This document shows, piece by piece, positions 6,880-15,859 of a stretch of 32,940 bases of DNA (the stretch's first letter is position 1; each line of letters starts with the position of its first letter). The notes under the pieces are model-generated. The model worked only from the letters and a program-made list of their open reading frames with translations, made no database searches and was not told the origin of the DNA. Source of the DNA: Pseudanabaena sp. (GTDB lineage: Bacteria > Cyanobacteriota > Cyanobacteriia > Pseudanabaenales > Pseudanabaenaceae); NCBI GenBank assembly GCA_003249035.1, contig QBMK01000039.1, forward strand, positions 1 to 32,940. Reading direction: 5' to 3'. The position numbers and the translations under genes were made by a program.

Positions 6880-9153
6880 ATGCCAAAGCAAATAATAATT
6901 GCCGAGCAGTATCGAATTGCTGCTGTATTTAGCGAAGATCAAATTGAAGAAATTGTTGTTGCCGCAGGAACTCACCAAGTTGGGGATGTTTACTTGGGCG
7001 TTGTCGAAAATGTTTTAACCAGCATTGATGCTGCGTTTGTAAATATTGGTGACGGCGATCGCAATGGCTTTATTCACATTACTGACCTCGGCCCCTTAAA
7101 AATGCGGCGATCGTCTGGCTCGATCAGCGATCTAGTCGTACCGCAACAGCGCGTGCTAGTGCAGGTAATGAAAGAGCCAACAGGAAATAAAGGTCCCCGA
7201 TTGACGGGAAATATCTCCTTGCCAGGTCGCTATGTAGTGCTACTACCCTTTGGTCGTGGCGTAAACCTGTCCCGTCGCATTCGCAGCGAGGCTGAGCGTA
7301 ATCGTCTGCGTGCTCTTGCCATTTTGGTTAAGCCTGCGGGTATGGGTGTTTTGGTGCGGACTGAGGCGGACGGCATGCCTGAGGAGCAGATTATTGAAGA
7401 TCTCGATAATTTGCAACGCCAGTGGGAAGGCATCCAGCAAGATGTCGCCACTACGCGCCAGCCAACATTGCTAGATCGCGAGCGAGATTTTGTCCAACGG
7501 GTATTGCGCGACCTGTATAGCACTGAAGTTAATCGGATCGTTACCGATACTAGTGACGGGCTGCGCCGCATTAAACAGCATTTACTAGGTTGGGCTGACG
7601 GCAAAATTCCTAGCGGTTTGATGTTGGATCACCATCGTGAACGCACGCCTATCTTAGAATATTTTCGTGTTAATGCTGGCATCCGTGAAGCTCTCAAGCC
7701 TAGAGTCGATCTACCTAGTGGCGGCTACATTATTATTGAGCCAACTGAAGCCTTAACCGTAATTGATGTTAACTCTGGCTCTTTTACGAAGTCGCAAACT
7801 TCTCGCGAGACGGTGTTATGGACAAACTGCGAAGCTGCGGTGGAGATTGCCCGTCAAGTTCGTCTGCGAAATATTGCTGGCGTAATTGTGGTGGACTTCA
7901 TTGATATGGACACTCGCCGCGATCAATTGCAACTACTTGAACATTTTAATAAAGCTTTGCGATCGGACAAATCTCGTCCTCAAATTGCACAGCTTACTGA
8001 ATTGGGGCTAGTGGAGCTGACTCGTAAACGCCAAGGTCAGAGCATTTATGAATTGTTTGGTCGTCCTTGCTCTACCTGTGGTGGCTTAGGACACTTAATG
8101 CATTTACCAGGGGAAGCCGCAGGACAGCCTGTTGATGCGACATCTCGGACCTGGGAATCGAAGCAATCCAATCAGCTTGATTTTACCTCTGAGTACGAAG
8201 ATGGGGATTCTGACTTGGGCGGTGGGCTAGAGCCTAATTTGGTAAACCATCCTAGCTATCAAGAGCGCGGAAATCTGCGTAGACGCGGTAAACGCGCCAT
8301 GCTCAATAAAGATTCGCGTGAGTCGCGTGAGCCAGAAAAAGTTGCACCAATGGATGTGCGATCGCGCTTTGAACCCCGCGTTGAACCATTAATTGAGCCA
8401 CGGTTTGAGCCACGCATTGAACGTGAAATTGTCGTCGATCGATCTGTTCCAGCTAAATTGTCTTTGCCTAGCATTGCTAGCAATATTCCTGCAACTAAGG
8501 CAATCGCTGAGCCGAGCGAAGAATTGGTTGAAATAGTAGATGCTGCTTTACCTGTAGTTTCTGCTGAGAATTTACCTGAGCGTCCTAATAAACGAGAAAT
8601 CCGCACCAAGGTCATTGAACCACCAGAGTTAATTGTGGTGGAGATGACTGAAGAAGAGCAAGATATCTATTCACTAATCGGACTTTCTCCTTTGGTATTG
8701 ATCGATCGGGAGGTTAAAGATCCTCGCAATGTAATTGTGACGGTTGCGCTACCTGGTCAAGCTCCCAAGATCGCTAATAATATGGGCAATCTGCGATCAA
8801 ATTCAGAATCAAATAGTGAGTCAAGAGCAGAATCAGGGTTTGACTCGACCGGCGAAACAAATATTGCGGCTGAGCCAGAAGAAGACGTAGCAGAAATATT
8901 GGCTGAGTCAGAAATCACCGAATTACCACCTGATGAAGTAGCCACAAGCATTCCAATGATTAGCACTGGAAAAGTGAATGGCACTTCTAACGGAGTGATT
9001 TTGAGAGTAAACCGGGCACAGCCACTTGAGTCATCAGATACGGATGAAAATCCTGATCTAAGAGATGAGTTAGCAGAGACATCCAAACAGTTTGTCCCCA
9101 TCCAATCGCCTGAAGCTTCACGTCGCAAGCGATCTTCAGCATCACAACTCTAG
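6880..9153 (+). CDS. rne: ribonuclease E/G
   Basis: A 757-residue endoribonuclease that initiates mRNA decay and processes RNA. The catalytic half occupies about residues 1-415. It has an S1 RNA-binding segment (VGDVYLGVVENVLTSIDAAF, about 36-55, and FIHITDL), the DNase I-like domain with metal-binding aspartates in TVIDVNSGSF and VVDFIDMDTRRDQ, and the Zn-link CSTCGG at about 403-408. The C-terminal half is acidic, of low complexity and rich in Glu/Pro, with an R/E/P-rich stretch near 480-520. It ends in SRRKRSSASQL, which matches the arginine-rich tail reported to bind PNPase in cyanobacterial RNase E. In many cyanobacteria rnhB follows rne; here a terminator follows and petC is next. Confidence 0.96.
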   Translation: MPKQIIIAEQYRIAAVFSEDQIEEIVVAAGTHQVGDVYLGVVENVLTSIDAAFVNIGDGDRNGFIHITDLGPLKMRRSSGSISDLVVPQQRVLVQVMKEPTGNKGPRLTGNISLPGRYVVLLPFGRGVNLSRRIRSEAERNRLRALAILVKPAGMGVLVRTEADGMPEEQIIEDLDNLQRQWEGIQQDVATTRQPTLLDRERDFVQRVLRDLYSTEVNRIVTDTSDGLRRIKQHLLGWADGKIPSGLMLDHHRERTPILEYFRVNAGIREALKPRVDLPSGGYIIIEPTEALTVIDVNSGSFTKSQTSRETVLWTNCEAAVEIARQVRLRNIAGVIVVDFIDMDTRRDQLQLLEHFNKALRSDKSRPQIAQLTELGLVELTRKRQGQSIYELFGRPCSTCGGLGHLMHLPGEAAGQPVDATSRTWESKQSNQLDFTSEYEDGDSDLGGGLEPNLVNHPSYQERGNLRRRGKRAMLNKDSRESREPEKVAPMDVRSRFEPRVEPLIEPRFEPRIEREIVVDRSVPAKLSLPSIASNIPATKAIAEPSEELVEIVDAALPVVSAENLPERPNKREIRTKVIEPPELIVVEMTEEEQDIYSLIGLSPLVLIDREVKDPRNVIVTVALPGQAPKIANNMGNLRSNSESNSESRAESGFDSTGETNIAAEPEEDVAEILAESEITELPPDEVATSIPMISTGKVNGTSNGVILRVNRAQPLESSDTDENPDLRDELAETSKQFVPIQSPEASRRKRSSASQL

Positions 9154-9184
9154 AAAAAAGGCGGCGCAATGCGCCGCCTTTTTT
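9154..9184 (+). terminator. rne intrinsic terminator
   Basis: A6 GGCGGCGC (9154-9167) pairs perfectly with GCGCCGCC T6 (9171-9184), loop AAT, starting at the base after the rne stop codon. The stem is GC-rich and followed by a T-rich run, and its symmetry allows function in both directions. The following 287 bp to petC contain no gene and must hold the petC promoter. Confidence 0.85.
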
Positions 9185-9471
9185 GTTTTAAAAGAAAAGA
9201 TCTAGTTCTAGATTTTTAAGATCGATAGCATCAAAAAAAGTAAAAATGGGTGTATGGCTGATTGAGAAAAGGTTTTAAGCCCAACTTACCCCTCTTTTAG
9301 CTCAAATCACTTAAACAGAGAAGCCGTCAAGCTGAAATAAAATTCTCTCAAATTACGGTGCTTAACATTTCGTTGCAAAACAACTAGAGAGATGTCCAAA
9401 GATTGTCGATATCATGGTAAGAAGCGATATATAAAACGTAATATTTCTCAGCAAAATCCTTAGTCAAATTT

Positions 9472-10011
9472 ATGAGTCAAGCTTCTACATCCGCCGATGT
9501 CCCTAGCATGGGTCGTCGCCAGTTTATGAACTTAATTTTAGGGGGGGCTGCGGCAGTAACCACCCTTGGTGCGGCTGTGCCTTTTCTAGCCTATTTTGTG
9601 CCTCCTTCTCGTGGTGGTACTGGTGGTGGTGTTGCCGCTAAAGATGCACTTGGTAATGATGTGGTTGCTTCGGCTTTCTTAGCTAGTCATCAAGCAGGCG
9701 ATCGCGTACTTGCCCAAGGGCTCAAAGGCGACCCCACTTATATTGTCGTTACCGACAACAAGGAAATTGCTTCTTATGGACTAAATGCAGTTTGTACTCA
9801 CCTTGGTTGCGTTGTACCTTGGAATGTTGCCGAAAACAAATTTATGTGTCCTTGCCATGGATCTCAGTACAACGCTGAAGGTAAAGTTGTACGTGGTCCT
9901 GCACCACTATCTCTCGCTCTTGCCCATGCCACAGTCTCCGATGATGTTGTGCAATTTAGCACTTGGACAGAAACTGACTTCCGCACCAACGAAGAGCCTT
10001 GGTGGTCTTAA
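9472..10011 (+). CDS. petC: cytochrome b6f Rieske iron-sulfur subunit
   Basis: A 179-residue protein carrying electrons from plastoquinol to cytochrome f in the thylakoid b6f complex. The N terminus has a twin-arginine motif ([10 protein letters not shown]) and an uncleaved hydrophobic anchor at about residues 22-43. A Gly-rich hinge ([11 protein letters not shown]) follows, then the 2Fe-2S domain with both cluster motifs, CTHLGC at about 109-114 and CPCHGS at about 127-132, and the conserved GPAP (GPAPLSLA). The length is typical. It is the first gene of petC-petA; 86 bp with a strong hairpin separate it from petA. Confidence 0.97.
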   Translation: MSQASTSADVPSMGRRQFMNLILGGAAAVTTLGAAVPFLAYFVPPSRGGTGGGVAAKDALGNDVVASAFLASHQAGDRVLAQGLKGDPTYIVVTDNKEIASYGLNAVCTHLGCVVPWNVAENKFMCPCHGSQYNAEGKVVRGPAPLSLALAHATVSDDVVQFSTWTETDFRTNEEPWWS

Positions 10012-10019
10012 AATAAAGG

Positions 10020-10058
10020 GTTTAGGATAGACGGCGCTCCGCGCCGTCTATCCTAAAC
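10020..10058 (+). repeat. petC-petA intercistronic hairpin
   Basis: A perfect 18-bp stem (10020-10037 with 10041-10058) closed by TCC, lying 8 bp after the petC stop. No T-run follows (ATATCC), so it is more likely an RNA-stabilising or processing structure, or a REP-like repeat, than a terminator. Its GGCGC-TCC-GCGCC tip resembles the other GC-rich hairpins in this window (3406-3438, 9154-9184). Confidence 0.7.
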
Positions 10059-10097
10059 ATATCCAAATTGGTCTTTGAAATACATTTGAACTTATAC

Positions 10098-11081
10098 ATG
10101 AAAAAAGCTTTGTTCCGTGCCAACCGTTTGATTGTGGGAGTCAGTTTATGCATCCTCACAAGTTTAACTTTACTATTTGGGCTGAATACTGAGTCTGCTC
10201 AGGCCTATCCTTATTTTGCCCAAGAAGCATACAAAAATCCTCGTGAAGCCACTGGCCGTATCGTTTGTGCTAACTGTCACCTAGCCCAAAAGGGAATTGA
10301 GTTAGAACTACCTCAAGCAGTACTTCCCGACACTGTATTTGAAGCTGTTGTCAAACTCCCATACGACCATACAAAACTACAAGTAAGTGCTGATGGCAGC
10401 AAAACAGGCTTGAATGTTGGTGCAGTTTTAGTATTACCTGAAGGTTTCAAAATTGCTCCTGAAGAACGCTTGTCTGAAGAGCTTAAGGAGAAAGTTAAGG
10501 ATACATATTACCAACCCTACAGCGATACCCAAGAAAATATCGTTCTAGTTGGGCCAGTATCTGGTGATGATTATTCGGAAATCGTTTTCCCTGTTCTTGC
10601 ACCTGATCCGGCTAAAGATAAGAACATTCATTTCTTGAAATATTCGGTAAGTGCTGGTGGAAACCGTGGTCGTGGACAGGTTTATCCTACTGGTGAAAAG
10701 AGCAATAACAATGAATACAACTCTTCAGTGTCTGGTCTAGTTACCCAAATTAGCCCGATCGCACCAAATGAAGATGAAGGTATCTACGGTGGTTATGAAA
10801 TCTCAATCCAAACTACCGATGGTAGCGTTGCCGTTGAAAAGGTTCCTGCTGGTGCATCACTGGTTGTAGAGCCTGGTAGTGATGTAAAGGTTGGTTCTCC
10901 GCTAACTACAAATCCTAATGTCGGTGGTTTTGGTCAACATGATGGCGAAATCGTCCTTCAAGATCCTCGCCGCATTCAGTGGTTGTTAGCATTCTTTGCT
11001 TCTGTAATCGTTACCCAAATTTTGTTGGTACTGAAGAAGAAGCAAGTAGAAAAAGTCCAAGCTGCGGAAATGAATTTCTAA
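10098..11081 (+). CDS. petA: cytochrome f
   Basis: A 327-residue c-type cytochrome of the b6f complex, receiving electrons from the Rieske protein and passing them to plastocyanin or cytochrome c6. ATG 10098 is chosen: it gives [20 protein letters not shown], a normal signal peptide ending ESAQA. The mature protein then starts at YPYFAQEAY, whose Tyr1 amino group is the axial haem ligand in this family. The upstream TTG at 10068 would only add non-conserved residues. The haem motif CANCH lies about 21 residues into the mature protein. A C-terminal membrane anchor ([20 protein letters not shown]) precedes [15 protein letters not shown]. The length is normal. Second gene of petCA. Confidence 0.97.
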   Translation: MKKALFRANRLIVGVSLCILTSLTLLFGLNTESAQAYPYFAQEAYKNPREATGRIVCANCHLAQKGIELELPQAVLPDTVFEAVVKLPYDHTKLQVSADGSKTGLNVGAVLVLPEGFKIAPEERLSEELKEKVKDTYYQPYSDTQENIVLVGPVSGDDYSEIVFPVLAPDPAKDKNIHFLKYSVSAGGNRGRGQVYPTGEKSNNNEYNSSVSGLVTQISPIAPNEDEGIYGGYEISIQTTDGSVAVEKVPAGASLVVEPGSDVKVGSPLTTNPNVGGFGQHDGEIVLQDPRRIQWLLAFFASVIVTQILLVLKKKQVEKVQAAEMNF

Positions 11082-11098
11082 AAGCTCCTTGTTATAAC

Positions 11099-11137
11099 AA
11101 ACAAAAAGAAGCACGCTTTGGGTGCTTCTTTTTGTTT
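11099..11137. terminator. bidirectional terminator between petA and frr
   Basis: A perfect 16-bp stem, AAACAAAAAGAAGCAC (11099-11114) with 11122-11137, over a 7-nt loop. A-rich on one side and T-rich on the other, it provides a U tract in both directions and fills the gap between the convergent petA and frr genes (17 bp after the petA stop, abutting the frr stop). Confidence 0.85.
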
Positions 11138-11686
11138 TTAGATTGTGGAAATTTCTTTTTCTTTTTCGGCTGTAACCTTGTCGATATTTTTAACGAACTT
11201 ATCCGTTAACTTATCTACCTGTTCTTGTTGGCTTTTAGACTCATCTTCAGAAATTTCTTTTGCCTTTTCTAGCTTCCGCAATGAGTCGATCGCATCACGC
11301 CGCACATTACGGACTGCGACCTTGCCCTCTTCAGCAAGTTTAGAAACCATTTTTACCAACTCCTTACGGCGATCGGTAGTTAATGGCGGAATATTTAGAC
11401 GAATACTGCTGCCGTCATTGTTTGGGGTTAGTCCGATATCCGACTCAGAAATTGCCTTCTCAATTGCTCGCATAGTACTGCGATCGAAAGGCTGAATCAT
11501 TAAGGTCGTGGCATCAGGCGAAGATATATTTGCTAACGCCTTAAGATGCGTCTCCGCACCATAATATTCCACTGTAATCCGATCTAATAGCGAAGCATTA
11601 GCTCGTCCCGTTCGCACACTATTAAAATTGTGCTGGGTCGCTTCTACAGCTTTCTGCATTCGCGCCTCAACATCAGTTAATTTCAC
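11138..11686 (-). CDS. frr: ribosome recycling factor
   Basis: A 182-residue RRF, which with EF-G splits post-termination ribosomes. The start is taken as GTG 11686-11684, giving [20 protein letters not shown] as the N terminus. This start has GGAGG five bases upstream, fits the family length (about 182-185) and the usual RRF start. A longer frame upstream would only add unconserved residues overlapping pyrH. Family signatures are [17 protein letters not shown] near residues 21-37, [17 protein letters not shown] near 112-128 and the C-terminal helix ending [11 protein letters not shown]. It overlaps the end of pyrH by 14 bp, so the two are probably translationally coupled. Confidence 0.95.
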   Translation of the reverse strand: MKLTDVEARMQKAVEATQHNFNSVRTGRANASLLDRITVEYYGAETHLKALANISSPDATTLMIQPFDRSTMRAIEKAISESDIGLTPNNDGSSIRLNIPPLTTDRRKELVKMVSKLAEEGKVAVRNVRRDAIDSLRKLEKAKEISEDESKSQQEQVDKLTDKFVKNIDKVTAEKEKEISTI

Positions 11687-12428
11687 AAGAGCCTCCAACA
11701 TAAGTACCGATCGATTCTCCCATGATGACGCGACGAATGTTACCTGTAATACCAAGATCGAACACAATAATTGGGATGCCATTTTCTTTGCATAGAGCAA
11801 AGGCTGTTGCGTCCATCACTCTTAGATCGTTAATCAAAGCATGGTCAAAACTGACAGATTTAAAGCGCTTTGCGTCAGGATTTTTCTTCGGATCGCTATC
11901 ATAAATACCATCGACTTTTGTTGCCTTCAGGATCACCTCAGCATCAATTTCTGCGCCACGCAAAGCTGCTGTCGTATCAGTGGTGAAATAGGGGTTGCCT
12001 GAGCCTGCCCCAAAAATAACCACCCGATTGTTTTCAAGGTGGCGAATGGCACGACGGCGGATATATGGTTCAGCGATCTCCTGCATGGCGATCGCTGACA
12101 TCACTCTTGTCTGGATCGGTTCCTCTAAATGCTCAAAAGCATCTTGCAAAGTCAGTGCATTCATCACAGTAGCGATCATGCCAATATAATCAGCTGTGGC
12201 TCGATCCATACCTTTGTCAGCACCATTAATACCGCGAAAAATGTTGCCGCCACCAACAACGATCGCAACCTCAATACCATCTTTAACAATTTGAGCTACT
12301 TGCAAAGCAATATCTTGGACAACTTCAGGATCGATACCAAAACTACGATCGCCCATGAGCGCTTCGCCACTAAGTTTTAATAAAATGCGTTTATATTTTG
12401 GGGTTTCAGGTTTTGTAGTTGCGTTCAT
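11673..12428 (-). CDS. pyrH: UMP kinase (uridylate kinase)
   Basis: A 251-residue amino-acid-kinase-family enzyme phosphorylating UMP to UDP with ATP. Motifs are [15 protein letters not shown] at about 12-26, [10 protein letters not shown] at about 58-67, the UMP-binding [10 protein letters not shown] and [20 protein letters not shown], and [16 protein letters not shown]. This hexameric, GTP-regulated bacterial type differs from eukaryotic UMP-CMP kinases. The pyrH-frr order is conserved in bacteria. Its 3' end encodes both the frr ribosome-binding site (GGAGG) and the frr GTG start. The C terminus is GGSCEIN. Confidence 0.97.
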   Translation of the reverse strand: MNATTKPETPKYKRILLKLSGEALMGDRSFGIDPEVVQDIALQVAQIVKDGIEVAIVVGGGNIFRGINGADKGMDRATADYIGMIATVMNALTLQDAFEHLEEPIQTRVMSAIAMQEIAEPYIRRRAIRHLENNRVVIFGAGSGNPYFTTDTTAALRGAEIDAEVILKATKVDGIYDSDPKKNPDAKRFKSVSFDHALINDLRVMDATAFALCKENGIPIIVFDLGITGNIRRVIMGESIGTYVGGSCEIN

Positions 12429-12552
12429 GTTCCATTCCTAACTGAATTATTTTTTAGTGCGATCGCTTTTTATTGTTTTCTCTCTCTAGACAAGACGTAC
12501 CTACATACCATTACAGTTACTACGGTAAATGGCTTAGCTCTTACTAACTGGT

Positions 12553-13449
12553 CTAATCCGTCACATACTCTGGATTGCGATCGGCTTGATGCTCAACTAG
12601 TTGCAGAGATGCATTGGAGAAATCTGTACAATTCAAATTTGCACCATTTAGATTCGTTCTTAGTAAAAAAGCACCTTTAAAACTAGCTTTATAGCAATTG
12701 GATTTACTAAGATTTGTGCCTTCTAAACATGCTCTACCAAGTTGAGCATCAACCAGAAACGCACCATTAAGATCGGCATCTTTTAGATCGGCATCATTAA
12801 GATTGACATTGCTTAGATTTGCTCCACTCAGATCGGCTTTAGCCAATAATGCATCACTGAGATTGGCTGCATATAAATTCGCATGAGAAAGATCAGATGC
12901 AGAAAGATTTGCATGGCTAAGATTAGCTTCACTAAAGCTTGCCCCACTTAAGTTAGCGCCTTCAAGGTTTGCTCCGTTTAAGTTTGCCCCATCTAAGTTT
13001 GCTCCTTTTAAAAATGCTTCTGCGAGATTTGCTCCCTCTAGATTGGCTCCGACTAGAGACACACAACTTAAATTGGCTCTCGTCAAGTTAGAGTTGGCAA
13101 GACTCACCGCATTGAGATTTGCGCCAGTTAGGTCAGTATCCCTTAGACTAGTCCGTTCCAGCCTAGCACCATGCAAATCAGCCTTAATCAGACTAGCACC
13201 ATTTAGATCCGCCTCACAGAGATTTGCCTCGCTTAGACTAGCGCGGTATAAGACAGTAGAATTTAGCTTTGCTCCATATAAATTTGCTTCATTTAAAGTG
13301 GCGCAGGATAGATTAGCTTCGCTCAAATTGGCATTAGCCAGATTGATTGAGGTCAAACCCACACCACTAAAATCTTCACGGCTGAGATCGGTATCACTAA
13401 AATCTCGAAAGCCTTGGTTATAGCGATCGACTAATTCTCTAGCTTTCAT
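12553..13449 (-). CDS. pentapeptide-repeat protein, 298 aa
   Basis: After a short N-terminal helix (MKARELVDRYNQGFRDFSDT), almost the whole protein is consecutive A(N/D)LxX pentapeptides such as LSEANLSCATLNEANLYGAK. These would fold as one right-handed quadrilateral beta-helix of roughly a dozen coils. There is no signal peptide, membrane helix or fused catalytic domain. The N-terminal helix resembles the cap seen in many cyanobacterial members. The biochemical role is unknown; the family ranges from gyrase mimics to structural proteins. The gene lies 75 bp downstream of a paralogue in the same direction and probably arose with it by duplication. Confidence 0.93.
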   Translation of the reverse strand: MKARELVDRYNQGFRDFSDTDLSREDFSGVGLTSINLANANLSEANLSCATLNEANLYGAKLNSTVLYRASLSEANLCEADLNGASLIKADLHGARLERTSLRDTDLTGANLNAVSLANSNLTRANLSCVSLVGANLEGANLAEAFLKGANLDGANLNGANLEGANLSGASFSEANLSHANLSASDLSHANLYAANLSDALLAKADLSGANLSNVNLNDADLKDADLNGAFLVDAQLGRACLEGTNLSKSNCYKASFKGAFLLRTNLNGANLNCTDFSNASLQLVEHQADRNPEYVTD

Positions 13450-13524
13450 TACTCTTTCACACCATTTGTTTGTTTGCTTTTTAGGAAGTACTCAAAGCGA
13501 AGTTATAAAAAAATCTGAAAAATG

Positions 13525-14727
13525 CTATTTGTCCGTTGGCAAAATTGCCCCTGTCATATTTGCGCCATCTAAATTAGTCCATAACATGAAAGCCCCTCTC
13601 AAGTTTGTCCATAACATAAAAGCTCCTTTCAAGTTTGCGCCTGTTAGGCTAGCTCTAGAAAGATTGGCTCGATTGAGGTTAGCGTGATTTAAGCTAGCTC
13701 CATTTAAGACAGCTTCGTCAAGATTTGCACCTGTTAGATTTGCCTCGTTCAAAATTGCATTATGTAAATTTGTACGAATTAGGTAAGCGCCACGTAGATC
13801 GACATTGCTCAGATCTGCTCCACTTAAGTTTGCGCCCATCAAATTTGCACCGCTCAAATTGGCTCCACTCAAATTGGCATTGGACAGATTTACGCCGTTA
13901 AGATTTGCGCCACTGAGGTTAGATTTCATTAAAAATGCGCCCGTCATATTTGTCCAACTCAAGTCTGCTTCGGACAGGTTAGCTTCGTTTAAATTGGCCC
14001 AACTCAGATCGGACCCAACTAAATTTGCTTTTTCTAAGTTTGCACCTAGTAAATTTGACCAGCCCAAGTTAGCGCGGCTGAGTGAACCACCACTTAAATT
14101 TGTCTCAACAAGATCAACAGCATTGAGATTTGCCTCATTTAAAATTGCCCCACAAAGATCGGCTCCATGTAACTCTGCGCCTGTGAGGTTGGCTGCCGTG
14201 AGATCGACATTCATTAGACAGGCTTGACTAAGATTTGCCCCACTGAGATTTGCCTTGATCATCAATGCGCCCGTAAAGTCAGAGTCACTAAGATCAGCTC
14301 CCAATAAATTGGACTCTATAAAAAATGTGCCATTAAATTTTGCTCTACTAAGATTCGCGCCGTTGAGACATGCTCCTGTAAGGGTGGCAAGACTGAGATC
14401 GACGTTGATTAATGATGCACCTGTTAAATTAGCCGAGTTGAGATTGGCGGCAACTAGATAAGCTTCATTAAGGCATGCTCGTTGAAGATCCGCTTTGATT
14501 AGCAAAGCGGAGGTGAGATTTGCTTCAGCTAAATTGGCTTCGACCAGATTGGCTCTGGTTAAGTCAGCTCCATGAAGAAATGCGCCTGTGAGGTTTGCTT
14601 TAGAGAGTACCGCATCTGCAAGTTTGGCGTTGCTGAGATTAACGCGCTTAAGATCTGCTCCCTTAAGGTTGATTCCTTCTAGGTTTGATTTGGTAAGATT
14701 TGCTTTGGTAAAGTCAGTAAGATTCAC
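13525..14727 (-). CDS. pentapeptide-repeat protein, 400 aa
   Basis: The 400 residues are A(N/D)LxX pentapeptides from the first residues (MNLTDFTKANLTKSNLEGIN) to within about 10 residues of the end, with no N-terminal cap like that of its neighbour. It would form an unusually long uninterrupted beta-helix, around 19 coils at 20 residues each. A near-exact internal duplication is visible at the C terminus, where GAFMLWTNL occurs twice ten residues apart. No signal peptide or membrane segment. First of the two-gene pair; function unknown. The codon-level regularity also produces long open frames on the opposite strand, which are artefacts. Confidence 0.93.
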   Translation of the reverse strand: MNLTDFTKANLTKSNLEGINLKGADLKRVNLSNAKLADAVLSKANLTGAFLHGADLTRANLVEANLAEANLTSALLIKADLQRACLNEAYLVAANLNSANLTGASLINVDLSLATLTGACLNGANLSRAKFNGTFFIESNLLGADLSDSDFTGALMIKANLSGANLSQACLMNVDLTAANLTGAELHGADLCGAILNEANLNAVDLVETNLSGGSLSRANLGWSNLLGANLEKANLVGSDLSWANLNEANLSEADLSWTNMTGAFLMKSNLSGANLNGVNLSNANLSGANLSGANLMGANLSGADLSNVDLRGAYLIRTNLHNAILNEANLTGANLDEAVLNGASLNHANLNRANLSRASLTGANLKGAFMLWTNLRGAFMLWTNLDGANMTGAILPTDK

Positions 14728-14884
14728 GCCTGCCTCGTTTTGATTCGTTGTACTCGTTACAGCTCAAGAAGACTTCTAGACATATTCTTAAATGAATATG
14801 CGAGCGTTCTTTTCGTTCTCCTTGATTTGGCTTGACAAGATGGCTGCGTCTCAATATCTAGGAAGTAGCGACGCAAAGCGCCGT

Positions 14885-14965
14885 GCTTTATAACTTCTTC
14901 AAATAGAATATCCTTATAAAGTATGGCGCTGTGGGCGTTGCTTTATAACTTCTATAAATAGAATA
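14885..14965. repeat. 26-bp direct repeat upstream of cobA
   Basis: GCTTTATAACTTCT-NN-AAATAGAATA occurs at 14885-14910 and 14940-14965, 55 bp apart and differing at two central positions. It lies in the 303-bp gap between the divergent pentapeptide gene and cobA, 66 bp before the cobA start. It could be paired operator sites or a small tandem-duplication scar. Nothing else clear is visible in the gap. Confidence 0.55.
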
Positions 14966-15030
14966 CATGAGGAAAATGAAGATGCGATCGCCTTGCAATA
15001 TTTGGCTTAGATACTAGGGTTTGATGACGA

Positions 15031-15807
15031 ATGACAAATACAGATTTACAACAAGTTATTAAGCCTGCCTCAGATCGAGTTTTAGGTAAGGTTTATTTAG
15101 TTGGTGCGGGACCTGGTGATGCGGGATTGATGACGCTCAAGGGCAAAGCATTATTAGAAACTTGTGATGTTGTACTTTACGATGCTCTAGTTAGTGATGA
15201 AATCCTTGCCATGACTAATCCGATCGCGGAGAAAATTCATGCAGGAAAGCGGCGCGGTAACCATTCGTTATTGCAAGAGGAGACTACGCAGTTATTGATC
15301 GAGAAGGCGAAAGAGCAGGCAATCGTTGTGAGGTTGAAAGGGGGCGATCCGTTTATCTTTGGGCGTGGAGGTGAAGAGCTTGCTGATTTGAGATCGGCAG
15401 GAATTGCGGTTGAGATTGTCCCAGGAATTACCTCAGGGATTGCTGCACCAGCCTATGCGGGGATTCCACTTACTCATCGCGATTTTAGTTCGTCGGTAAT
15501 TTTTGTAACTGGGCATGAGTCAGCAGGAAAATATCGACCACAGATTAATTGGACAGCGATCGCTCAAGCCGCTGAAACAATCGTTGTATACATGGGATTA
15601 CATAATTTAGGTGAAATTGTCCCCAAGGTAATCGCGGCGGGATTACCTGAATCTACACCTGTAGCTTTAATTCGCCAAGGAACACGAGCCGATCAGGCAG
15701 AATTAATCGGCTGTTTGGGTAATATTGTTAAACTTGTGCAAGAAAGCAACTTTGCTCCGCCTGCGATCGCCGTCATTGGTAATATCGTAAACTTTCGAAA
15801 TATTTAA
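15031..15807 (+). CDS. cobA: uroporphyrinogen-III C-methyltransferase
   Basis: A 258-residue enzyme that uses SAM to methylate uroporphyrinogen III at C2 and C7, giving precorrin-2 for sirohaem and cobalamin. Signatures are GKVYLVGAGPGDAGLMTLKG at about residues 19-38, VVLYDALVS near 49-57, RLKGGDPFIFGRGGEE near 100-115, and VPGITSGIAAPAYAGIPLTHR near 129-149. There is no fused CysG dehydrogenase/chelatase or HemD domain. The gene is followed 52 bp later by the HepT-like gene, in the same direction. Confidence 0.95.
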   Translation: MTNTDLQQVIKPASDRVLGKVYLVGAGPGDAGLMTLKGKALLETCDVVLYDALVSDEILAMTNPIAEKIHAGKRRGNHSLLQEETTQLLIEKAKEQAIVVRLKGGDPFIFGRGGEELADLRSAGIAVEIVPGITSGIAAPAYAGIPLTHRDFSSSVIFVTGHESAGKYRPQINWTAIAQAAETIVVYMGLHNLGEIVPKVIAAGLPESTPVALIRQGTRADQAELIGCLGNIVKLVQESNFAPPAIAVIGNIVNFRNI

Positions 15808-15859
15808 GCAGGCTAGGCTTCACAAGGCTTTCTAATTCTCAATATATGGAAAAAAGCTA

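Noticed and set aside
10068-10097. Upstream TTG start for petA
   Set aside because: It adds ten unconserved residues before a normal signal peptide; ATG 10098 gives the expected cytochrome f precursor.
11687-11800. N-terminal extension of frr
   Set aside because: It overlaps pyrH coding sequence, has no RRF similarity, and the GTG at 11686 has a strong ribosome-binding site.
12553-14727. CRISPR-like regular repeats and long plus-strand open frames
   Set aside because: The periodicity is 15 bp and comes from pentapeptide codons on the minus strand; the opposite-strand frames are rich in Arg/Ser/Leu/Ala with no family features.
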